From: Tyto alba
Taxonomy: Eukaryota > Chordata > Aves > Strigiformes > Tytonidae
Length of the DNA: 64,000 nt
NCBI RefSeq assembly: GCF_018691265.1
Contig: NW_024881296.1
Location: forward strand, 15,965,427-16,029,426
Direction of reading: 5' to 3'
Below are positions 1 through 11,877 of this stretch, piece by piece. Position 1 is the first letter of the stretch. Every line of letters starts with the position of its first letter. A program made the translations under genes and the position numbers. The notes beneath the pieces are model-generated. The model was not told the DNA's origin, did no database searches, and saw only the letters and a list, made by a program, of their open reading frames with translations.

Positions 1-112
1 TTTTTAACAGACATTAAAAGTGTTAAGGGATTTTTACAACATGTTTATATCTGGTCCTTACACTGCATCAACTTTCTTGCCTAGCATCTAGACACTAGAG
101 TTCATGTTTTGT

Positions 113-144
113 AAAAGAAAAAAAAAAAAAAGAAAAAAAAAAAA
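113..144 (+). repeat. A-rich homopolymer tract
   Basis: Two A runs of 14 and 12 bases are separated by a single G. No LINE or SINE body is recognisable upstream, so this is simple low-complexity DNA rather than a dated retrotransposon tail. Confidence 0.9.
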
Positions 145-615
145 CAAGCCACAAAGAGACATAAGCATTTACTCTGACAAGATTATGTTATGTCTAAAAT
201 TAAATTATAAAGAACAAGAGTAACTACCAATATGTGGATGTGTGGAAAAAAAGCACAAGGGCTGCAGTAATAAGATCACACAGCTAATTTCAGGCTCCAG
301 TGCCTTACAGCTTCTGGGAGGCAGGACTTAGCATGCAGAGGGAGTGACCAGGGAAGAAATATCTAAGATTGGGCTGGAAATTTTTTAAGAACCATTTCTT
401 TCAGTGTGTTTTGTCATTTATGCTCAGACTCTCCCAGAGTCACACTGTACAGGGAAGTGAAGACGAGGAAGAGGAAGCAAAAGATATCTTCAAAAATTTG
501 CTACTTGTTGCATTTGGTTCCTGGGACAGTGTTCACTTCATGCTTCCTTTGGCACACTCAGGCATCCCTAGCTCTTAGGTACGTATTTTCAGACCTCTAA
601 AACACCACTGAACCT

Positions 616-671
616 TGATTAATTCTGATTAATTGTCCAAAGACTGAATCAATAATAAATGAGCTAATTAC
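616..671 (+). promoter_or_regulatory. Clustered homeodomain-type TAAT sites (candidate)
   Basis: A 10-bp unit, TGATTAATT plus one base, occurs twice in tandem at 616-625 and 626-635. Further TAAT-type cores follow up to TAATTA near 665-670. Homeodomain proteins bind TAAT cores, so a tight cluster like this is common in enhancers. The background is AT-rich, so chance is a real alternative and no factor or target gene can be named. Confidence 0.3.
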
Positions 672-1020
672 AACCAGTTGTCCCTGTGGGACTGTCACAA
701 GGTTGATAAAGATCAGCCAGTTGCAGGAACAAGCCATCAGAGATCCTTATTCTTCCCTAAAGAACAATTTATGTTTACCCTAAACCTCAAATTACCGCTA
801 ATGGATAACATGCTAAATGTACGCACCTTAGCCTCTACAAGAATTATAAAATATTTAGCTCCACAATATTGGCCAAAGGAACAGAGAACCACAGCAGAGT
901 GGTGCTGCTGCCGCCCCTTTCTCTACCCTGTGAGACACATGGAATACATGAAATAGGATAGTAGAGGTGCTGGAACATCTTCAGACTGCTTTAATCCACA
1001 GAAGACAGTGTCTCCTTTTG

Positions 1021-1040
1021 AAAAAAAAAAAAAGAAAAAA
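1021..1040 (+). repeat. A13 run with a short A-rich extension
   Basis: Thirteen A bases, then G and six more A bases. It has no recognisable polyadenylation signal or repeat body upstream. Plain homopolymer. Confidence 0.85.
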
Positions 1041-4000
1041 GTATGATAAATGTATAGGGAAAAAATAATTTTGAAATGTCATGTCCCAGTGTTCAGACAG
1101 GGGTATGATAGATGTATAGATTTTCATGTCTTGCACATTGTATTGCTAGTATAAATCATGACAGCAATGAATTAAGACATAAAGGGGAAAGAAGGAGAGA
1201 GAGAAAAACTTGGAAAAGAGAAGGTGGTCTCATGAGCCAGGGACAGTGAAATTCACTGCTGCAGGAACAAAATCACTGAAGAGAGCAAGAGCTTCTACCC
1301 ACTTGCAGCACAACAAAGCTTGGTCCATTGACTCTTTCCAACTTAAAGCAATTCCTAAAAGCTGAACTGCCATAATGTTTTCTGCCTCCAGGAAAAATTA
1401 GAAGCGTTACTATGAATGGCTTTCTGAGGTTTCTGATACATGTCAAGGTCACACATATGTATATGGCTGTTTGCAGTGAGGTATTGTTACTAACCGGCAT
1501 CTTGTCCTTTACAGAAATGTTCAAATGCTCCAGAGTTTTTAATGATGTGTTTTTCCTGTGCTTCTCCATAGATGAAAAAGGGGGAAGTAACATGAAAGAA
1601 CTCTTTCAGCAGCAAGAGCTCAGCACCAGCTCAGTGGTGGAGCAGGAGTGTTGCCTGGAGAATACCTGCAGAGCCCCTAACACGTCACTAGCCCTGGATG
1701 TGCACAGAAAGATTTGGAAACCTTTCCCTGCACATTTTCTGGACACAACTGTTCTCCTTCCAGCTCTTCCACATGAGGAGGTATCGTCTAGCGATAAGAG
1801 TTCGAGTTTGAAGGTTGTTCCAACTTTGTCACAAAACTGCTGTATGACATCAATCAAAGGAAAAACAGAAGAGTGCCATGCTTGGGCCTCAGGTTTCAGA
1901 ACTATTGTTATGTAAATACCTCTACAATTTCAAAAATGTGCACACTCTCTGTATTCCCTTTTCATGATATATCCTAAATTTTAGGAATTCCTGTAAGAGT
2001 AAATTTTAGGCAAGTAGACTTTATCAATAATTTATAATGAATATTAGTTTATAACTAACACTAATTGAAAGATAAAAATGTAAGGTAAATATTATGGAGC
2101 AGTGATTTTTGAAATCAGGCCCCTAGTCAGATTGAGTTACTTATGCATCTGATCAGCATGATCAGTATAAAAAGATCAAGAATTGTGGAGTAATAATTCT
2201 TTACAAGAACCACCAAGGAAGTGGAGAAAGTGCTGGACTGGACTACGCACAAAGAGAAAAAGCTCAAATCTGTAAAAGGAAGTATTCACTGAGCTCTTAT
2301 ACAAATTGGAAAAAATAGGCACATGACAAAATATAGTCAGAGTAAATCTAGTTACTTCATAAATGCTTCAAGGTCTTCCGTTTCCAGGTGCAACCATGAT
2401 ACAAAATATTACTGTGATTAATTTGTTCTAATGGCACACGTGCAGTAAGAAGTTAAACAAGTTTCCAAATGGCTATACACGCTGTATTTAACTGGCCCAT
2501 AACCAAACTTATGTTCAGAGTTCATGGTAGCAAATTTGGTATAAAAGTTTAAATAGATGATAAAAAGCAAATAGGAACGTTAACCTATATTGTGCCAAAG
2601 CATAGCAGTTACAGTCATTCTTGGAGAGCAAAGAGTGGCTAGCATCTAGCACTTCTGTGCAAAGAGTCAAGCATCAACTTTATGGATCCCTCAGTTTTTT
2701 CCCCAGGAAGGGAAGATACAAGAATCTGGAAGACTCATTCGTTTTTTCAGACCAGGCATCTTTCCAGGATTTTCTGGAAATGTACATTTGCTTTTGCTCA
2801 AGCCAATGAAGCTTCATCAAGGAGACAAAAACCCCTCCTCCTGGACAGTGCAGCCACTGGGCCCTTTTCCACAGTGAGCGCCCTTTCTGCAGGTGGAACA
2901 ACCTTTGATGTCCCGCCTGTGGCTCCTCCGCTGGCAAGTGTGGAGCAAGCAGAGAGGAGTTTTCACTGAGGAGTGCAGATCAGAAGGAGTGATTTTCTTC
3001 AGCTTGTTTAAGGATTTGAAGACTTTTCCCCAGAGCCTAGTTATCAAGAAAAATAGCAAGAAACAAGAGATGCCACAAACACTTTGTCAAGTTCAGATCT
3101 TTCTGGCTTAAAGATGTTAGAGAGAGCTGTTTCCAGCTACGTCAGGCCAGTGCAATGGTTTTGCTGATAGACTGAGGAGGAACAATCTGTTCCAATTCAC
3201 ATGCATTGTGTTCCATAGAAATCTGGATTTTGCCCAGAAGAAATCCTACATGGGAACGTTTTAGCAGCGTTAAATAGCACCTAGTAGGTCAGACTTACCA
3301 GCATGTGCTGTATTTCCACAGAAGTAGAGACATGTGTAGCAGTTTGGTTTGCTGATGTGTCTAGTTATTCAGAACAAACCAAACCCTCTTAAAGATATGC
3401 TTAGAAAGCATAGAAAAATGTGTCTGCAAACAGAGCTTTCTAAAAAGCACAGCTATTGTGGTACAGACATGGGCTAAGTATCTCTGTGCCATGGATCAAG
3501 GAATAGAGGTGCAGCTTGTGAACTCTCTTTGAGATCATGGACTTTTTGTACATTGAAACCTTCATGAATACTTGCTAAAAGTCCTTGCCCTGTATGGTTT
3601 GTTGAGCGGTGGCTACATCTCTGTCTCAGAATAGATTGTTCAATCAGGCCTATCAACACCAGCATCGATCTTGACTAGGAGGAACAAAATTATAAAGAAA
3701 CATTTTTCTCCAAGAGATGTGAAGAACAGAGCAAGGCAAGGGAAAGCAGGAGATGAAATAAATCTCAGGCAGGAGAGGGAGATCAGAGGACACTTGCTTG
3801 TACTGCAAGGCACCCTTTTTCCTGCAAGAAAGCTAACAGAGCTGATCATGGGCAACGCTGGGCTGCAGATATTCAGAAAAGAACAACTTTGTGCTTCTGC
3901 TTCTGGGATGTCAGCTCAGAAACCAGGCCTAGAAAGACGCCATGCCACAAAAATGTTCCTAGAAACCCAGATCAGAGACAATCCCTGGATCCTGCCCACA

Positions 4001-6989
4001 TTAAGACAACTTGAAGACACATGGCTCCAGTTTGGGGGCTACACCCAGAGCAGGCTGGTGCGTATCCAAGAGACAGAGGCTGAGCATGCTGTGACAGTGC
4101 ATTATTAATAGATGTGGCCTTACTGATAATTGCTCTGAAGACAGTGGAGACAGAACAGAGTAGAGAGATTCCACAGTGAAGATCTGGTCCTTTTCCTTGG
4201 TGTTGTACTCACAGAATAATCTAGCCTTTCCTAGGTAAATATCCTCCTGTCTTTGTGATACATCAGAAAACACCCAAATAGGAAAAAGCAACACAGTTGG
4301 AAAACTCTCATAACAAAATATTCAAGCCTCTTGTTTACTTTCTCATGCTTCCACAATTGGAATAAATGCTAGCTATGCAGCATACAAAAAAATGTCATAG
4401 CTGTGCAGCTACTTTCCCCCATGTGTGTTTTTTGCCATCTAACACTGAGAGCTCATCTCTACATTTCCATCATATGTCAGGGTGGTTTGTAACAACTCCT
4501 TTTTCAGTGGGTCAACAGACTTATCATTTAAAGGGAAACAAAACCAAAACCCAACAAACCTTGTCTAATGAGAAGGCATATGGATAGCTTTATGCCAGAG
4601 AACCTCAGATTTTCTGTTTTCTTACCATTTTTGGCAAATCATTTGGAAGCAAGATTTCTGATTGCTAATATCACATTAGAGAGCACTGAAAGGGTAGCTA
4701 CAATGAAACTGGCTGGAAAGAAACAAAAAACTGGTTTTGATGTATCATCCAAAGAGACAAAACAGCTAAAACTGGAAACAGGGACAGTTACCAGATTATG
4801 GCTATGTCTTTTCTCACAGGCTTCGCTGGAGCAAGAGCTGCAGAGAATCCAGCTGCCCCAGCTACAGCACAGCCTAAAACTGGTCAGAAATACCCTCCTC
4901 ACATCCAAAATCTTTCACTTCCAGCTGAGTTGGTTACAAGACTCATTTTAAGATTCTGTTGATTTTTAAAGCACAGCTCAATTTAGGCTTCCATATAACT
5001 AAATGAGCTTTTGGTTCCCTGTTGCCCAGGTCATGTTCTGTACTCTGTAGATATTGGGCCGCAGCTTATACAGAAACACCGTACTGCTATAAATCATTAA
5101 GTGTCAGAGTCTTTTCATATTATGTCCAGCAGCCCTGGAACATACTGCTTGCAGAGATTCAGGAAACATTAATTCTGTAAATACTGTCACATCAAGGTTA
5201 AAAGCATATTTCAAAAAGAATTTCTTTTCTAATCCTTATAGTAGTAATTATTTTGTACTTCAATCATAATATGTCCCATTATTTTCAACACAGAGAACAT
5301 AGTTTTAGATGTATATGTGTTACAGACGAAGGGAGGTTGCATGAAATAAAGGGAAAACTTCCTACACAGCCTGTCACTTGGAGTCCAATGAGACTTTATT
5401 TCTGAACTGAAAATATTTTCTTGCGTTTTACCACTCTGGTTTACATGGAACTCACAAGCAGCAATGCTCTCGCTGCTGCAAGTGCAAAACCTAATATTCA
5501 CACAGGCAAAAGCACCTTTTGTCACTGTTCATTGTGAATTCAAATGCACTGCCTGAGACATCACATGAGGTCATAAAAACCCACAGCTATTAACTTATAG
5601 ACAATAATTACTGCATCTGACCTGAACACAGCATACAAAGTCATAGGACTGCAGATAATCCAGTCAGACCTTTCTGTGAATACAGAAGGCAGATATTTCC
5701 AAAAACAAACACCAAGGGTCAGGGCCCAGAGCTCATTGGAATGATGTAAAATTAAATTAATGGGAACCAAAAAAAAAGACAGACTACTCCTGATCGCCCT
5801 TTAGCATGCAGATGGCTTTTCCAGACATGGGAGCAGCTTCAGAGAGCTAATCTGAGCTACACCCTCGCACCAGCCTGGGGACCACAGAGGACAGGCTTCA
5901 CTGAGGGTGCACGAGGAGCCCACTGCGGGGACTTCTCTCTTGGTTGGGCTGCGGTGCCAACCATTAGGTCTGGCTCAGGCTTTATGCCCGGTCCAGGCGC
6001 CCTAGAACTCAGAGAAGTTTTGACATTTTCCATGTAGGCTTTTGGAAAAAAACTAGAGCCAAATTTTGAAACACTTCAAACTGCTGCTAGAACTAAGGTT
6101 TTTTTCTCATCAATTGTGGAAAATCACAGCATGTTATCTATTGGCCTTAGTCCAGTAATAACATACTGTGGGCTGCTCTTTGTTGGCCCTGGAGAAAACA
6201 GATATCGATGATGTAAACATATTTCCCACTGAAAACATTCAAGATTTAGCCATGACAAAGTTAAAAATAAAATTGTCTTGAAAAAAATTTTTGAAGGGTA
6301 ACACATACACAGAAAAGTAAGAAAAAAGGTGTAGCATCCCTGCTATGCATAGGTTTTTCCAACTGAAATGGTGAAAAAAGAAAAAGAAAAGGAAAAAAAT
6401 CCACTTCCCATTTCATATCCAGTTCTAAGAAATTATTTCCCACCAATTCAGGTTGACCTTCTGAATGATACCCGGATGCGATTATCCCCTCAGGGACCCA
6501 GAATAAATAATATACCATGAGTGTCACACAGGAATGACTAGCCTTTACCTGGCCCATCCCACTCAGCTTTGCCTTTACTATTGACAAAACATCATTACAA
6601 AAAAGGTCAAAATAACAAATTGCTAGAATATTAGAAGAAGATATTTTCTAGTCAAGAAATTCATTTTCCCTGCAACATAAACACTAACATATGCTGCAAC
6701 ATACCCACAACAAGAAAGCTAAATGTTAGCTTCTACATAATAAAAATACAAATTTGCCAAAGGTCTGTGCATACTTACATAAACTAACAACACATGAGCC
6801 AGGGAGTCTCACACAAGTATTAGAGCATATGGTAAATTACAGCAGGAAGGCAGACAGGCCATTAGACCTTCAGATTAATTGTGATTATTTACATACTTGC
6901 CTCCTATTCCTTTCTTTCTTTCCACTCTCACGTTCTATAACACTGTCCCAGGCTTCTAAAATTAAAGCAAAACCGTATCAAAAGGCAGC

Positions 6990-8110
6990 GTTTCCTCAGT
7001 GCTGGAGATGGGCTTTGCCGAAAAGGACCCCAAAGACCCAGCGCCGTGCGTCCGCACGCCAAGGCCAAAGCCAAGCCAGGCCCTTTTCCCGCTGCAGAGG
7101 TGACGCATCCCCCGCAGCGCACTTTACAGGTGTCCCCCGTCTATCCCCGTGAGGGAAGGTGGCCTTTGGCAGGTCTCTAGCCTCCAAGCAGCGCAGGCAG
7201 CAGAGCCCCGTCGTGCTGCGGGCACAAGCGGCGGCCGGCGGGAGCAGCCCCGGCCTCTCCCCTCCCAACCGAGATGGTACCGGCATCGCCGTGGGCAGGC
7301 TGAAAAAAGCAGGCGAAGCAAAGCAGCACTGACCAAAGGGAACTTTGCTGTTCAAAATACACCGAGAGGATATCTGCAATGCAGCTCTAGCAGGCCAATG
7401 TATTTAATGAAGCAGCGGCATAGTGGTTTCCGTGTCATTTGCGCTTTCTGCTAGCAAAATCATCCCCCTTCCTTTTTTTTTTTTTTTTTTTTTTTTTTTC
7501 ATTTTAACGCCTCCAGAGGTTTGTGTGCAAGAGAGGAGACCCTGGCACTCGCAGCTGAACAGAGGCTTGTCAGCTGGCTGCGGCCAGGCGACCTTGCGCT
7601 GTGGTCTGCTGCCCTGCCTTTCGCAGCAAGGGAAAGACTCACAACGGCTGACAGTCCCAAAGCAGCATCCGGATCTCAGCAGCCAGGGCTTGAAGACTAC
7701 ATTTCACAGCCCCCCTGACTTCTGTCCTGCATGAAGAGGAACAGCTAGAGCCTGCTCAGCGACGCGCTTGGGCGGCTTGGTGGGCAAACTGACTGTCCGG
7801 GTGCCCTGACAGAGCGAGCCCAGCTCTGCAAATGTGGGCAGCCCGTTTCCCGCATCCCGACAGTCTTCCAGAGCCAGCTCCACAAAGGCCAGCCAGCCGC
7901 GGTGCCTGTCGTCTCACATTAAAGCTGGGGACATTTGAGAGATGGAGTGAAATCAAAGCTGCAACCTGAGCAGGGCTGAGCTGTCCCCCGTGGGCGCTGT
8001 TGAATGGTGCCTCCTCTGTAAGGGACAGCCTGGGCTGCTGCGAGCAGGATATCGCTTTTACACGTGTGCATGCATCCCACCTCCACAGCCCCGACGGCTG
8101 GAAAACACCG
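6990..8110. promoter_or_regulatory. Candidate orphan CpG island
   Basis: This is the only sustained GC-rich, CpG-rich block in the window. In the core (about 7010-7330) a hand count gives about 26 CpGs in 320 bp at about 64% GC, an observed/expected ratio near 0.8. The right half (7500-8110) is weaker, near 0.6. It contains a GGGCGG Sp1-type site at 7770-7775 and an NRF1-like inverted repeat, GTGCG-TC-CGCAC, at 7046-7057. In birds such islands usually mark promoters of genes or long non-coding RNAs, but no coding exon is recognisable on either strand. The overlapping frames in both directions (for example 127 codons on the minus strand at 6996-7379) are explained by high GC. A 27-base T tract at 7473-7499 splits the island. 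It could also be a distal enhancer or a decayed promoter. Confidence 0.5.
7473..7499 (-). repeat. T27 homopolymer inside the CpG-rich block
   Basis: An uninterrupted run of 27 T bases lies between the two halves of the CpG-rich block. Read on the minus strand it is A27, but no AATAAA or repeat body precedes it there. Most likely a simple homopolymer expansion. Confidence 0.9.
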
Positions 8111-11100
8111 GCCTCACAGCCACCACCAGCAGATTTCAGCTCCAGCTCCTTTCACCCAAACAGCCCCTTTGAGAGAGTATCAGCTCCAGTTTAACATCAG
8201 CCAGCTCACACATCCCTAGCTTTCCAACTTCTTTCTTCCTCTCTTTCTTCATACATATGTACAGAGAGATGCAGATCTAGATATGTATTTTAAAAGCCCA
8301 CTGATTTAGATGAACACAGACATAAAATCAATTCCTCAGCCTATGGTCTAACCACACCTTTGTATGGCTTATTATGGAAAAGTCAGTAGTAAAATTAAAA
8401 GTGTTGTTAACTTCCAAACTGCACTTTCTGTTGTTTTATGTTTGGCATAACTGACCAAATGGGACATGTTCACTTTTAATGGTGGTTTTATTTATTTTTC
8501 CTACAGTATTTCTTCAGCACTTTTTCCTTTTATATGACATATTAATACATAATTCAGTGGTTTTATGTCTCCCTGCACAGTCTGCATGATTTCTTGTGCT
8601 ATTGAACAGTACTATTTATGACCAAATGGCTAAAATGTCTTTTTTTATTAATCTTTTCTGGTCATGGGTTTGCTTGTTTGTTCTTTTGTTTTCTTGCCAT
8701 TTTCTGAGCCTGCCACAGTGCTCAACTCCCCAGTTTCCCTGTCTGGAACAGCTCACCCCAACGGGTCAGAATTTGCATGTTTACCAAGAAAAGTCAGTCA
8801 GCCGACAGAGGTTGAAAATACAGCAGAGGCATCAATGTTCACAGAGCTGCTGTCAGTAAAGGTCCTCTTGCATTACTGTGACACCATGTGAGCCAGGTGC
8901 CCCCTTTAAGACCATCAGCTCCATTGCCCATTCCCAAGCCAGCCACCCTCAAGCACCAGCCCCCCACAGCCTTGCTGTGCTGCCTTGGTGGGGCAATGAA
9001 ACCAGCATAGCATCGCGGGCGGCAAGCCCAACTCAGCGGGCAGGTGGCCAGACTGCACACAGTAGCCTCAGTGCAAAGAAACCAAGAACCGCCTCCTTTG
9101 TAAACATTTGTTTCAAGCATGTCTCCCTTGGTTATCAGCATCTAGTGTGCACTTTTAAATTAAGTAATTACTTTATCCATACGTTAAGCACTCATTATAT
9201 CACCACACAGTCAGTACATGGTATATACCCTTAAATGCCATTTCTGGGATATTTTCCATCTGTACATCCTCCTCAGGCAGTAGCAGAGGACATAGAGACC
9301 TTCATTGGCCCTTTGACGGACTACAGACATCCTGCTTGTTAGTCTATTATCTAACTGCTTATCAGTCATATTCTCAAGCTCTCATTATTTTACTTTCACA
9401 CTGCCGTAATTAGCCTCTGCATTTTTCAGGCACTCATAGTCTTGCTTCAGCCTACACACACAGATTGTACAGAAAGGAGGTTCAAATACTGATGCCATAA
9501 ATGCAAACCTTTTAAAGGTGACCTGTAAAACACTGCTGATAAAAGAAGCTGTGAAGTTTCTTTTGTGTTTGTTTTCATTTCCTTTGAGTATAGGCTGCTT
9601 CTCCTCTGAGCCCTCTGAACGTTGCCAGGGAACAAATCCTGCTCACCTACCTGGTGCAATTAATTTCATTGATATAAGGTAGCTGCTCACAAAAGGTGAG
9701 CATGATTCAGCTGGACTCAGGTAAGGAAGATGCTTTCTTCCTTGTTCCATTCCTTACAGGTATGTTTTCTCGCTTATTTTCCATATTTTTAAGGCATGGT
9801 CTCAAATGTTGTTCCTCAGAACATACCTTCCAACCTAGACACAAGGGTAATTATTTGGAAACAGTAGGGAGAAATCTATCCACTGCTTTCTCTGAGGTCT
9901 AATGTTTCCTTCTTGTAACCAAGCTTTTATGATAATAAGATATGATGCTGGAGAGTTCATTGCACCTTAAAAGGCCTGCAAAGTTAACGACAAGTGTGAA
10001 CGTATGAGCAGGACTTCCAATATTGTCAATGCAGGAGGAGCTTCTGCCTTGCGATATGACTCTGTCGACCAGCAATCCCTCTTGGATTTTTGTAGAACCA
10101 TGGAAAAACTAATAAGCAAAATATGCTGCTGCTAAGGAAGAGTCAGCAGCAGCACCATAAACTCATGGTAAACAAGAGACCCAGCAAATTAAGAGCAGCC
10201 ATTTCTGCACATGTATTGATCATCTAAGGAGGTTGGATTTTTATGAGTTTTTAGCAGTCCATTCCCAGTGTCTTGCATCTTTCTTTTGGTTCTACTGACT
10301 TATTTTGAAATAATTCCTGAGTTTTCCCAGGATCTCACCAGTTCCCAGGAATCAATTCTCAGTGTTGTTTTCCTCTCTCTGTCCAAACCACCTGCCTCTT
10401 TCGGTGCATCATGCCTCCTGTTCTCCCCACACTGGAACTCACACCAGTTTACACAATTCTACAAGCTGATATTTCAAGTATTTCTCTCTTTGTGAAATTT
10501 AAACAACCTCTAGCTTATTTCGTCAGCTGTGTTTCACTTTATTCAGCAATAAGCGCCTGCCAGCACAGAGAACAAGGTGTGGAATATAGATAAAACCATG
10601 AGATTAATTCAGTTTTACCTCTCTGTATTTCAGGAAAACAAATCGTATTTATTATTTCACTTATATAATGCATCCTCCCTACCATGCTCAGCACTATCTT
10701 TCTATTGTTAATACTATTAAAGGTAGTAACCTATGTCTGGGCTTTCCAGCTCCATGTTACTCAAATTTTAAATGCTTTTTATGAAAGCCACTTGCATAGC
10801 TATAATTGTGGTCTGCCAGGGAGGTCTCCATTAAAAATATAATTTCCAGGGGTTTCATCTCTGCCATAAACATTTGCCCCAGGCTGTACACAACTAAAAG
10901 GTACTCCTTTTCCCACACCAATACTATGCAGAAGTGGAGTACTGGCCTCAGTTTATCATCCCTTCACCTAGCTCACTGCTAGAGAGCATTAGAAGTAGAG
11001 CAGGCAGTAGTCCCTGCAGTGGGGTGCCCACTACCTAAGATCATGCTTTTAGTCTGCCATAACTTTTCCCACTTTGACTGTTGAGGCGAGTTGCTGCATC

Positions 11101-11445
11101 TTAGAAACTGGAAAGCTATGTTAAAATTTTCACAAAGGTGATTTTACCTGTTGTCACAAAAGACATAAAAGAAAATAGTATTGTTTTGCTAGTAATGACA
11201 ATGATCCCCTCCTCTTGCATCCCTCCTGCACAAGGTACGGGACTGTTCCACTGAGAGGCCTTAGCAGCACTCTGTGTTTTACTGCAGAGATCAGCTGGCT
11301 TGACAGAGGGAGAAAAGCATCACCCAGGAATAAGAGAGGTGCCTTTTGCTATTACCATGAAAATCCACACACATTTGGCCAAGTTATAAACCACAGGTGG
11401 TCACTAACTGTGTGTTCCTCATTTTCTGGATGCCTGACTTGAAAC
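8111..11445. other. Gene-free stretch
   Basis: No recognisable gene; the longest frame is 118 codons (8878-9234) and is overlapped by a 100-codon frame on the other strand. At 9715-9760 a strong donor-like CAG/GTAAGG and a strong acceptor-like TTACAG lie only about 40 bp apart, too close for a normal vertebrate intron. Non-repetitive except for short AT-rich patches. Confidence 0.6.
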
Positions 11446-11449
11446 CCTG

Positions 11450-11525
11450 GGGGCTGATTTGCAAAGTGCTGAGTGCTGGAAGCTGTAATTGAAGTCTCTG
11501 GGATCTGTGCTTTGAACATATATTG
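11450..11525 (+). repeat. Possible ancient amniote interspersed repeat
   Basis: The segment with AAAGTGCTGAGTGCTG, ATTGAAGTC and a GGGATCTG-type end resembles a very old dispersed motif common in turtles, crocodilians and birds, whose better copies read like CTCCCATTGAAGTCAATGGG. It sits just upstream of a clearer MIR/L2-type fragment, which supports an old repeat cluster. The match is by memory of the motif and is heavily diverged. Confidence 0.3.
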
Positions 11526-11579
11526 AGCTATAAAAACACTAAGTACTCAGAAACATCAAACTGGGGCCCCAAAATTGGT

Positions 11580-11730
11580 GGGTCCTTTGACCTTAATCTC
11601 CCTGTGACTCAGCTCCCCATCTGTAAAATGGGAATATTGTCACTCTTTAGTCCCACAGGGGTACTGTGCATTCAAATCCACACGTGTCTATAAAGTACTC
11701 AAATGCTCTGCTGAGAGCCCAGCTGAAACA
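11580..11730 (+). mobile_element. Ancient MIR/L2-type SINE/LINE fragment
   Basis: The run contains, in the correct order, the hallmarks of the shared 3' part of MIR and L2 elements: TTTGACCTTAATCTC (family GACCTTGGGCAAG...), TGTGACTCAGCTCCCC (family TGCCTCAGTTTCCTC), CATCTGTAAAATGGGAATA (nearly identical to the family core), a CCCACAGGGGT block, and ATAAAGTACTCAAATG (family GTAAAGCGCTTAG). These elements predate amniote radiation and are sparse in birds. The copy is a decayed, inactive fragment; no promoter boxes or tail are intact. The alternative is an L2-only tail, since the two families share this end. Confidence 0.7.
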
Positions 11731-11850
11731 CCCAAGAGCAAATCAATAATTTTGTATTCAGTACACTGTTCGGATGGTGTGAGATAAATAAGGCCTGGGC
11801 CACACTTTGAATGATATGGCCAGATGTCTCTGAGCATCATGCAGCAGGGG

Positions 11851-11877
11851 AAAAAAAAAAAAAAAAAAAAAAAAAAA
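11851..11877 (+). repeat. A27 homopolymer
   Basis: Uninterrupted A27 followed by TTAAAAAAA. No polyadenylation signal lies in the 30 bases before it, so it does not look like the tail of a retrocopied mRNA. Confidence 0.9.

Larger units (their letters stand above)
145..6985. other. Gene-free AT-rich stretch
   Basis: No supported gene. Open frames stay short, except for a 167-codon frame at 1412-1915 and frames of 145 and 127 codons at 3671-4108 and 4568-4951. Their products match no family I know, show no start context or repeated domain, and other-strand frames overlap them. An A13 run lies at 1021-1033. A tandem pair of homeodomain-like sites lies at 616-635. A locally GC-richer patch at about 5860-6010 has several CpGs but is too short to call an island. 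A short stretch at 5381-5400 resembles an old amniote repeat motif. Confidence 0.6.

Noticed and set aside
1412..1915. 167-codon open frame as a protein-coding gene
   Set aside because: About one frame of this length is expected by chance in 64 kb of AT-rich DNA; no domain, no homolog recognised. Kept only as a speculative terminal-exon finding.
6996..7379. 127-codon minus-strand frame in the CpG-rich block
   Set aside because: High GC lowers stop frequency, and frames are open on both strands; the composition explains it better than coding.
9715..9762. Strong donor and strong acceptor about 40 bp apart
   Set aside because: Too short for a spliceosomal intron in birds, and no flanking exon is recognisable.
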